This document shows positions 55,036 to 64,000 of a stretch of DNA of 64,000 nucleotides, piece after piece. Numbering within the stretch: position 1 is the stretch's first letter; the number at the start of each line of letters is the position of its first letter. The DNA is from Whalleya microplaca. Lineage: Eukaryota; Ascomycota; Sordariomycetes; Xylariales; Xylariaceae. Both the position numbers and the translations under genes were made by a program. Under the pieces are notes generated by a model. That model made no database searches. It worked only from the letters and a program-made list of their open reading frames with translations, and had not been told where the DNA came from. The stretch spans positions 434,001-498,000 of the forward strand of contig MU385727.1 in NCBI GenBank assembly GCA_022497155.1, given 5' to 3'.

Positions 55036-58000
55036 GTTAGAACTGAATATCAGGTAAATTCCTCCGAGTAGCTGCACCTTAAAAAACCAGGCTGTAGAAG
55101 TACAGGCTAGATATGTCCAGGGAGCTATATTGACACTTTGCACGGTTCCTGGAGCTCAGGAGTGAGGCAATCTGACTCTGAAGGCCAAGCTAGAAGTCTA
55201 GCTATGCCTTAACTGCAACTCCAAGGCGAAAGTTAATAGTGAAATAACCGAGTAAATATCATAACTCTGAGCCTCTTATGACACCGGCGAAAATTAAATG
55301 TAGCACAACAACAAATAAGCTTAATGTGAGTGCGACGACATAGTGGTACATATAAATTCAGCAGTCACTTCTGTGAACTTGAGCGCTATGATTCTACCAG
55401 TCTCCACAATATTTTTAATCATACAGACCTTCGACTTCGGGCTCCTTGTCCTCTGCGTAGCCGCCTCGCGCGTTATCACCGTCACCGCCAGCAACCCCTA
55501 TCACCCCTATCTGTCTCCAAAACCTCGTGCTAACCCCTACCACTAGAGTGACAGCTGTTCAGCAGGTCAAACTCCAATGATAGACGACTCTGGAGTCTAC
55601 TGTTGCCCTGGGATTATGAAAGTGAACGCAGGAGCATACTGCGGCATCGCCGGGAATGACTGATGCGATAAAATTGGTTTCTGTCTGAACTACCTCAGCT
55701 CATGTCGCGAGACTATCAACATCGAAGATCCTTGGCGGGCAAAATCACAACTATGCTAAGATTCTAAGCGAGTATGAAAACTGCATTGCTCTCGAAAGCT
55801 TTTTATATATATGAGTATTATACATATCGTCTTAATAGTCAGTTATTAGTACTCAGCGTTCGGCAGAAATATCAAACTTAGTACTATAGAGTTACGGGTG
55901 GTAGATAAATAGATTGAGGTGTATATGAGTCAATATATATGAATGGTCGACAACCATGGTCATTGAACTGAATCCCAGGGTAAAGGGGTTCACCAATGCA
56001 GGCAGATATATATATATATATATATATTGACTTCTATATGGTTCCCATTACAGGGAGGAGTATGTATAATAAGAATACTATACAGTGTCATAACATTGTT
56101 ACACCATCCAAACGCTCGGCTCCATAAAATTTTTCTCTAAGAATTTTGATTGTGATTCTGATATTTTTATGTAGATATTTAATTGATTCCATCAAGTCCG
56201 GCAACCTACGATATCTTCACTTTGACGCAAAACGATGGTTTAGATGTACACGCTAGTACTAAGGTTCCTATATTAATTGCTGCCAAATGACGATATCTGC
56301 GAATTGCTCAAAGCTTAAATATTGCGGAGGCGGAGGCGGAGGCGGGCCATGATACACGTATCATCCACAATCCCCGGACGCAATGGGCACATACCCAAGT
56401 AACTAATAAACCTTACGATTATTAACAGAACATGCCCATTAATATCTCAAACTACGTACCCTTCGCTATTGCATTTCCCTAGGATTATATGATGGCACAC
56501 TAAGCTCTGCGTACCGGCCTCTTGCGCATGATCATCGATTTCAGACTCACAAAGCCGAGCCCATCCAATGACCAGAAAAAGGCCGCATGCGCAGTATGGT
56601 CACAATGCAAGTATCCCTAAATGATGCGTTAAGTTGTGTTGCCTTGCAGGTTGTACATATGCCTACTTTGACGCGAGGGTACACTCGGACATAGTTTAAA
56701 CATATTTCAACTACATGGATGGGCAAACGTCGCTAGATGGGCTCTATAAATGCTTCATGACGTGTGACTATCGAGACAAATAAACCGGATGGGCAAAAGG
56801 ACGAGCAGTTACCTAGTGGATAAGCTTGATAGGGAATAGATTCTAGGATAAGAACTATCTAGGTATAGTATGTACATATCACCACCCATCGGCCCCATAC
56901 CACGTATGCAGTAAATTCGGTCTTGATCAGGTCGATCCCCGAATATTTGAATATTGGCGCTAAATCGATCTCCAGGAACATTTCTATCCTAGAACACTAG
57001 GTCTCACCGTTCTACCTATAGGTACCCAATGAGAGCAGAATGCGGGCACATCAGCCCGAAAGCTCAATTTCGTCAAATCGGTCCGGACAATTTGTTCCTC
57101 TTCTAGCGCTTCGAAAGCCACGAACTCCCTAAGTCATTTGTGTACTGGTATCGACGCTAGAACAATCAAGTTCAACGGATAAGAGTTAACCGTCCACTAC
57201 GACACATATAGCAGCAATGCGCTGCCCTAACCCACTAGATAGCTCACTGTTTTACGTGGACTTCTTCAACTAGCCGACTCACTCTACGACTAAAGATCGC
57301 CATTCCGTAGGTACATCTCCGGCGCTGCTCTAAGTTTCTGTATACGTAAACTTTTTGATACCAATTGCAACCCGTCATTCTTACCTTTCATGTAGCTAGT
57401 CGCGCGCATGTATAACTGATCTATATTGATTTTCATTATTCTTCCCAGTATGTGTTAGTGGTGCGAAGTGGTATGTCCGGGATCGTCACAGGATGCCGTC
57501 ACACGCACCTAATGAACGAGTAAACAAACGGATTATTCGGATTGTGGTAGATTGCTTTTTGTAATCACCTCAAAAACCTACCAATGGCTTGTGGCATGTA
57601 CGTTTATTAAGACTGAGACGTCGTGCGAGCTTTTCGTTCGTGAGGCTCAAACGCCATGTCTGTCTAGGTATTACTTTGATGCATATCCAGTGTCAATTGC
57701 AGACTACCAAGTCCCAGCCAAAACTGCAGCGGAGAGTAAAATCAATGCGTAGATAGTCACTTATCTTTGTACATATATACATCTGTGAGCTTAGGTCCAT
57801 CAATCTAGCTTAGCGCAAAAGGAATATTTGACCGAATTCCCAGTCGGTCGGCGATACAAGTTCGATAATGAACGTTGATTGATAGGCCATATTTCGAGAT
57901 ATTTTCGCAATACAACGACCGGTGCTACCACAACTGCGAATACACGCGTTCTGTAAGCGACTCAGCAGGGATTATACCAGCAGGTGATTGTCTTGTACAA

Positions 58001-59259
58001 CTGAAAGCCCATCAGTTCATAGCCAGTAGTTTAGGATCCTACGATAGGATTGGCACATCAAAGGGGACGTTAATGTTGTTTATCATATCCGGCTTCCAAG
58101 TCGGATGAGCTAGATTAATCATGAATTCGGATGCTGCACAATATCACACATGTATTGCTAGAGCTGTATTTGCTGCATATGCAGAATTGACAGGAGGCGA
58201 TGGCATAGTCAGCGATGCTTGTTCGCATTGATAGGGTAATCGTATGTGGAAATGCTGTACAGGGCCCTACCCTGGTCCTGCGTCCCCATTCGCCTTATCT
58301 CATTGGTTTTCGGTTCAGCTTACCGTTAATTATTGTCGATCCAAGATCTTAGACACTCGACTTACGAAAAAATCCATTCCACCATGCGAGCAGCGAGGTA
58401 GTCCGAGGCTAGCCACAGCATAGGGGTCTTCCGCTTAACTCACTCACAGTCTCGAACCAGCATATGCCACCTGATGAGCCCTCGCTATCGGGCTACCCCT
58501 GCTACTTCGATGATCGGACTACATATTAATATAGTACAAAGGCTCTCGTACATGTAGGCGATAGCATATAGATTCAGACCATCCACCACTCTAGATAGCT
58601 AAACCTCAAGTCTCACTAACCTGGTATTTCGACAATCCCTTGAGACGTTTGTACTTCGCGTAATGTTTCTCGAACTCTTTTTGCGGCACTAGAGATTTCT
58701 TTCATGTACACGCATGAACATGCATACCGAGCATATCATTAGGCAGAGTTTCAAAGACAACCTTGGTGGCTGATTGTCTATCCTTTTCTCGATAAGAAGT
58801 CTAGTCCTCCGGGGGAGCTACCCAGTAAGGCTTAAGGAGACCCAGGTGGAGTTTAGATCAATCACCAAATACAGCTTAATGCTGTAGCAGATACTCTACG
58901 TAGTTAATGCTGTTTTTTGAGGGCGATGTTGTGAGGGGTTGGCCCACTTGGGATCACCCAAGAAAGAGAGTTAGAGCAAAGCTAGACATCTTCAGATGGA
59001 TACTCTATGGGGAACAAAGGGCAATGCGCTATAAATTTACCGGACCTGTACAAGGGCGAGGATCCGAATTCGCCCCTGAATGCCATGTGCGCACCTTGTG
59101 CGCACCTTGTTTGCTGCAGTCATATCTACGGCCCGCATCCTGACCTGCTGTCGATCTCTCGTCCAACTTTTACTACAAGTCGCCCTGTCTTGTTATCTAT
59201 CCTGGATCCCAGCGGAACCGTCCTATGAGGGAAGCATATCAATTGACTTCTTCACAGCC

Positions 59260-60894
59260 ATGACAGCCCTCATCGCGGAAGCGTAAGCAACATCCGGAGT
59301 CCTTTTGCGCCCCTTTAGTCCTGTTTCGGAAGCACGAATTTCATCATGGTATACATGGGAGTCAGCAGCCCCTAAGACATGTTTTAGAACTCCTGGCGCT
59401 CGAACAATCATTTGGAAAGAGAAAATGCTGATTCTAGATATTGTAGATGGACCTGGTACGCCTTGGTATGGGTCGTGGTCTCGGCCAGAATGTGAGTTCC
59501 GATGTGGTTAACGATAACGAGGTCGCTTTGCACAATGTGCTTACTTGTTGGTGGCATAGAACATCCCGGCGGTATCTTTTCGGCTCATTCAAAAAGATGC
59601 AAATCGATGATATTCTCATATTGATTGTGATGGTATGCCTTCGTCGACTCTGCTATTTGTTTGATGCCTGGTGCAATATAGAAACCCTATTGACATTAAA
59701 TCTAGATGACCGACACCGTTTTGATGGTTGGCATGACTATTTTGTCCCACACATCCAGTAACCTGATCAACCCGGATGATCACAGTGTGCTTTCACCTGA
59801 TGATATCAAGGAGAGGACTTTGGGTTCGAAATTGGTCTTAGTGGTGGAACAAATGCAGATTATCACGATCTGGACCATTAAATGCTGTCTCCTAATCCTT
59901 TACAGCCGATTAACGTGAGTCTTCTCAAATGCCGCTGCTAATTGGACATGGAGACAATACTAATCATCAATAGGATGAGCTTGAAGCAGAATATAGCAGT
60001 CAAGTTTGTTTCTGCTTACGTTGCTGTTGGATTTGTGGTCATGGAAATACTCTATTTTGGAGTATGGTGCCGACCATTTAGCCAGTACTGGGCGGTTCCT
60101 CCAGCGAATAGTATGAGAATATTTCCAAAGGAAATTTCTTTACAAGGACTACCGATGCTAACCAACCGCACTTAGTCCAATGTTCTGCTGCCACGAACCA
60201 TTTAATCACCAATGCTGTGTTGAATATATCTTCTGATATTATGATCATTTTGATCCCACTGCCGGTATTTCTACAGGTCCAGCTGCCTCCTAAGAGAAAG
60301 GCAGTTCTTTGTTGCATTTTCTGTTTAGGCCTATTCACAGTAAGTTTGGCCCTACTATACTACCTTTGTCACTGCAACCCGGATTCGTACATACTACGAG
60401 ATATTAGTGTTTAGATGTATTGGGGGAAAATGCTGATCACAGTTGGATGATAGATTCTATCCGCGATACTCAACAAGTATTATAGTTTTACCGAGCCTTT
60501 CGGTTCCTCGTGGACCTTTTGGTACATTCGAGAATCATCTACTGCTATTATAGCCGCCAATCTTCCCCTGACTTGGACACTCATGCAACGAATATTTAAC
60601 GCAAAGTCGTTCAATGCAAGATATTCCAACCAACGTACACGGACGATTTCCAGATTCAGATCTGGTTATGTTAACCAACGTAGTGTTGCTACAAGTCACG
60701 ACAAGAGCGATATTACGCAATCAGACAGCCAGGAGCAAATCAACAAAATACACGATATACCGTTAAAGATATATAAACAGCAAGAAGTCCATATCACCTC
60801 CGTCTTTGGCGATATAGAGCCTGGCATGATAGACGCGGTCTCTAACGGAACCATCGATACAACCTGTGAACGCACAAGCACACATAGTCGATGA
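59260..60894 (+). CDS. Rhodopsin-domain (PTH11-like) seven-transmembrane protein, seven exons
   Basis: Proposed exons: 59260-59282, 59447-59491, 59560-59632, 59706-59914, 59974-60110, 60176-60339 and 60454-60894; all phases agree, giving 363 aa. The second exon supplies membrane helix 1 (WTWYALVWVVVSARI), which then joins 'TSRRYLFGSFKKMQIDDILI' and 'MTDTVLMVGMTILSHTSSNL'. Family landmarks follow: 'GSKLVLVVEQMQIITIWTIKCCLLILYSRLT', 'YFGVWCRPFSQYWAVPP', 'QCSAATNHLITNAVLNISSD', 'LPPKRKAVLCCIF', 'LNKYYSFTEPFGSSWTFWYI' and 'ANLPLTWTLMQRIF'. A Ser/Thr-rich cytoplasmic tail ends THSR. The family comprises fungal membrane proteins related to PTH11-type receptors but without the CFEM domain; ligands are unknown. 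The first exon (MTALIAEA) is the least certain part; the small exons explain why single-frame ORFs look broken here. Confidence 0.75.
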
Positions 60895-62463
60895 GGAAAG
60901 TCAGATACCAGCATGTGGGCGTGCTCGATTGTTAAGTCAGACGCTTTATGAGGACGAATTTCTTTCGTCCCTGGAAGACGATGGACAATATCACCGAAAT
61001 GAATACGAAGTTTAACGATGGACACTACCTAATGCACACATATCCTCACGTCAACAATTAACATTCAAATAATGGGCATTACATGCCATTTCAAACGTGT
61101 ATTAGGATACGGAAGGTTCTCCGATTTATTCCGGGACCTGGAGGATAGATAAAGGGTGTCTTACATCTGAACTTAGACAATGTATGCTATGATATAATGA
61201 GAAGACGTGTCGATCTTACGGCCGGCCAGATTTGTTTATTCCCCTGGAAACTCTTTTCAGGCATATCCTCAGGCTAACTATCTGATTTCCGCGGAGCACC
61301 GGAATGAATGCCCAAGACATCAAGACTGACACCTATCAAGGAGAGCGGAGATTAATATATGTAAAGACAGCCCCTATGTACTAACCTACCCAGCCACAAG
61401 TTAACTTCAGAGACATCGGCGACAAGATAATACTAGTAGACTGATATGATGAAAAGGGGTCTGCTGGGGTGGATGTCTTCTAATGTGATATCTAGTCCAT
61501 TATACCCCTATCCTCATGTATCATAAACCTCATATAACTAGTCATCTCATAGTTCTCATGATGTGATGCATTTTCGTTTTCGATAAATAGCATTGAAGTA
61601 TCACTTAATTTGTTATTGCATATATAGCGTGATAAATCTGCTATTTTAACAGTCGTTTGTGACTTTGAACCTTCGAGATAATAACTTCAGTAAACAGCTA
61701 AGACATGGTACTCCAGCTGCGGATTGTTTATTAACGTCAATGTCATCTCCTATTTCGCTCACTCGCCATTGTTAGTTAGCTTTCTATCCTTTTTCCATCC
61801 ATTTTTCCTTTTCTACGCCTGTCTTCTATGCTTTTTTTCAACACAATTATAAATATACGTATATTACCCGATAAGCATTACACAAATCGTAAGTGTTATA
61901 GCAAGGCTGGGTGCTACTACTATAATACAGTTCTCATTTTAAATTATTCAAGCATTGAGGTACAATGAATAAAAATAAAATTGCCTTCATGGTTACTCAG
62001 TATTGCGTTTGCTAAAGCGACCGTTAAGATAGTTGTACATCCAGAGCTTTATTACTGCATTGGTACATGATACTCCAGGTGTTACGTATGTTAAAGCGAC
62101 TACTTCCGACATTATAAATAATGATCCTTAAAAGAAATGTTACTAACTGGCGACAAGTTATAACCCTTATTTGCTAGACCAAATCAAGTGTTTTGTGCAA
62201 TGAGGCGGCATTAATGGCAATACATAGAATTCGACATGAACTAAGTTTCAATATATACAAGCGATGCTGATAGCATGCTATGTGCACGAAGAATATACAT
62301 GCGACATCAGAGTATTTACAATGATATAGAAAAAATTCAAATATCCCATTTCCTAAACTCCAGAAAGACCGGCCAGTGCGTACCATACACAGGCGATATC
62401 CAAATGCCCACTACCTAGGACCCTACAAAGATCTTATCAAAATCCTTCACTATATAATCGCAG
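60895..62463. other. AT-rich intergenic region
   Basis: No protein-like ORF. GTTAAAGCGAC-like words recur at about 62010 and 62090. Confidence 0.5.
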
Positions 62464-63819
62464 CTAAGATGAAGGACCGCCAATGGTGAGCTCTAGGGTC
62501 TGTGGGTTGGGTCCGGAGACGACACCGGCTTCGTTCTGACCATCGGGGTTGACATCATCATACGAGAAAGCATAACCCTTGCCGTCGACCTCATACTTGT
62601 GTACGATGCGGCTGTAGTGGTTTGTTGGGTCATTCTTGTAGTAGGTGTCGCTTCCAACGGACGAAGATGGCTGGACATCGCCACCATCGATCAATAGCGT
62701 AGAGCGGGTGAATGCAGCGCACAGTCTTGGCACGATGGCGCGGTGAACATCGTTGTCATCATCTTGGATGCCGAATGCGGTTGAGTGGACCATTTTATCG
62801 TTAAGGATCGCGAATGGACCGGAGTTGCATCCCCAGATATCGGCGACTGTGGGCTTGGGGTACCCACGGTTATCACCATCGCACTTGAGCTGGTCCCCGT
62901 CGACTTGGCACGTAACCTTGCCGGCGTCGGTCTGCGTATCGATGGTGAGCTTCGTGGAGCTGTACTTCTCCCACACCTTGTTGTTGTAGTCGTCGTAATA
63001 GTCTTCCATGGCGCCGGCGTGGCTGGCAAGGTATAGGTTCGGGGCCATGACACGCAGTGGGTTGCCGCTGGCGTCAGTAACGCACATCTCGTCCCACGGC
63101 TGTCCATCCTTGGCCGCCTGATCCTTCAAATCCGAGCAGATCGATTTGATAGCGTCCCCGCTTAGACCTTGTACCGTTTGGACCTCACCACTGCCAAGGG
63201 TCAAGGACATACCCATGATGAGACCGACAAAGTCGACGAAGGAGATGTTGGCGTATATACCTCCTTCTTCTGTGTTCGTGAGCTCAACGAATCCCCAGTT
63301 GATGGCCGCCGAGGGATCAGAGGGGTTTGCGGCGGACGGTTCGACGAGCTGCGGTGCCCCTGTTGCAGAGGCCACCGTGAAGAATTGGAGTTCGCCGTCA
63401 GCAATCCATATGCGGCCGGAGCTGATATAGTCGGGAAGCGTTAATTCAGTTTTCTCGCCTTTGCCCTTGAGAGGAAGGGCAACCTGGGCGTCGATGGCCA
63501 CAGGACTAGCACTCCCAGCCGGATTAGGGTAGTACCATGAGCCATTAGTCGAAAGCATGACTATAGATCCCTTCGTATCCTGACCAGTTACATATGCATT
63601 TAGTTGCTTCCCTCCGAAATTGTTAACAAGCGAAAGTTTCAGTGGGCTTGAAGGCGCAGTAGAATTGTCGACCAGCACTTGACTACTACCATTAATAGTA
63701 TTGTGTGCGGTGACGATTAGATCTCCTTTACCTCCAGGGTTCACGACGATAGGTGCTGCCAGAGACGTAGTGATAAATGCTGCGGCCGTAGCGACAGCCA
63801 AGCTGAGTAGACAACGCAT
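62464..63819 (-). CDS. Secreted GH64 endo-beta-1,3-glucanase
   Basis: 451 aa without introns, starting at MRCLLSLAVATAAAFITTSL (63819), a signal peptide cleaved after 'LAA'. A longer frame reaches 63888 but the extra 23 residues lack signal-peptide character and would bury the real one. GH64 features: 'LVNNFGGKQLNAYVTGQD', 'SWYYPNP', 'LPDYISSGRIWIADGELQFF', then 'VEPSAANPSDPSAAINWGFVELT', where Glu179 matches the family's catalytic acid, and 'YANISFVDFVGLIMGMSLT' with Asp196 as the probable base; later 'QPWDEMCVTDASGNPLRVMAPNLY', 'GCNSGPFAI', 'VPRLCAAFTRSTLL' and 'YAFSYDDVNPDGQNEAG'. GH64 enzymes cut laminarin-type beta-1,3-glucan, releasing pentaoligomers. Roles in wall remodelling or in attack on other fungi are both plausible. 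Length is normal for the fungal enzymes. Confidence 0.92.
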   Translation of the reverse strand: MRCLLSLAVATAAAFITTSLAAPIVVNPGGKGDLIVTAHNTINGSSQVLVDNSTAPSSPLKLSLVNNFGGKQLNAYVTGQDTKGSIVMLSTNGSWYYPNPAGSASPVAIDAQVALPLKGKGEKTELTLPDYISSGRIWIADGELQFFTVASATGAPQLVEPSAANPSDPSAAINWGFVELTNTEEGGIYANISFVDFVGLIMGMSLTLGSGEVQTVQGLSGDAIKSICSDLKDQAAKDGQPWDEMCVTDASGNPLRVMAPNLYLASHAGAMEDYYDDYNNKVWEKYSSTKLTIDTQTDAGKVTCQVDGDQLKCDGDNRGYPKPTVADIWGCNSGPFAILNDKMVHSTAFGIQDDDNDVHRAIVPRLCAAFTRSTLLIDGGDVQPSSSVGSDTYYKNDPTNHYSRIVHKYEVDGKGYAFSYDDVNPDGQNEAGVVSGPNPQTLELTIGGPSS

Positions 63820-63895
63820 AATGAGTGTGCTCCAGGGTTTATTGTTTTCTTTTACAGAAACGAACCTGGTATTGCTAACCAAAAACAACTAGCTC

Positions 63896-63905
63896 GTATA
63901 TATAG
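63896..63905 (-). promoter_or_regulatory. TATA box of the GH64 gene
   Basis: CTATATATAC on the minus strand, about 80 bases upstream of the chosen ATG at 63819, a usual distance in filamentous fungi. Its position also argues against the ATG-like start at 63888, which would leave almost no leader. Confidence 0.55.
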
Positions 63906-64000
63906 ACGGTAAGGAATGGACGCTGTGTTTCCAGCGAAAAGGAGTGACTGTTCCAAAGAACTTAATGATTGTTGATGTGACTCGAAAGCTCATCATCACA

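Larger units (their letters stand above)
53826..59259. other. Long gene-poor AT-rich tract
   Basis: About 5.4 kb with one TIR element and several simple repeats. ORFs at 55330-55546, 57552-57752, 57875-58108 and 58907-59228 are short and unrecognised. An (AT)n tract lies at 56006-56028 and GGCGGA copies at 56325-56345. A TATAAATT at 59030-59037 is a candidate TATA box for the receptor gene. Confidence 0.55.

Noticed and set aside
63820..63888. Longer N-terminus for the GH64 enzyme
   Set aside because: The extra 23 residues precede a complete signal peptide and leave the TATA box only a few bases from the start.

Overview
The window is nuclear DNA of a filamentous ascomycete (Pezizomycotina; Sordariomycetes-like by gene content, an inference). 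Evidence: short GT-AG introns (57-215 bp) in most genes, families typical of filamentous fungi (rhodopsin/PTH11-like receptor, Tudor-domain HVA1-like protein, GH64 glucanase, GPI-anchored Ser/Thr-rich wall protein, fungal ubiquitin-like-domain protein), dense microsatellites, gene-poor AT-rich spacers and hAT-type miniature transposons. No operons, CRISPR array, rRNA or convincing tRNA were seen. I find about 17 protein genes or gene remnants supported by family resemblance or a consistent splice model, plus a few weak candidates.

Layout. 0-11 kb: the tail of a gene entering from the left, an intronless divergent PIP-kinase-like protein (955-2094), a possible small membrane protein (about 3 kb), then a large Arf guanine-nucleotide exchange factor on the minus strand (6166-11070; Sec7 plus PH, 1615 aa). 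11-19 kb: repeat-rich spacer holding a 115-bp duplicated segment and a short DUF2237 gene (16768-17359) with a 16-unit CAG tract just upstream of its start codon. 19-28 kb: a 942-aa GPI-anchored repeat adhesin, a gene joining a fungal ubiquitin-like-domain protein to a PP4R3/Psy2-type EVH1 domain, and an RRM-like protein. 28-35 kb: three minus-strand protease genes of unrelated families in a row: a SprT-like zinc protease with C-terminal membrane segments, a secreted M6 metalloprotease and a polyporopepsin-type aspartic protease. The aspartic protease is dead: a 459-bp hAT-type MITE with a perfect 8-bp target duplication sits in it, and it carries a frameshift. An assembly gap (10 N) flanked by G and C homopolymers lies between the last two. 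35-42 kb: AT-rich, then pyrimidine-rich, almost gene-free sequence with a second MITE. 42-54 kb: a three-exon ankyrin protein, a large conserved hypothetical protein broken by one in-frame TAA, a small basic-tailed membrane protein, a mitochondrial enoyl-CoA hydratase/AUH-like enzyme and an HVA1-type Tudor protein. 54-64 kb: a long-TIR repeat element, a large gene-poor tract, a seven-exon rhodopsin-type receptor and a secreted GH64 beta-1,3-glucanase.

The genes do not form one evident pathway. The extracellular or surface functions (adhesin, M6 protease, aspartic protease remnant, receptor, GH64) suggest an accessory, environment-facing region interspersed with housekeeping genes (Arf-GEF, AUH, ankyrin, DUF2237). 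All splice models were built by eye from consensus sites, phase and family resemblance; none has transcript support here.
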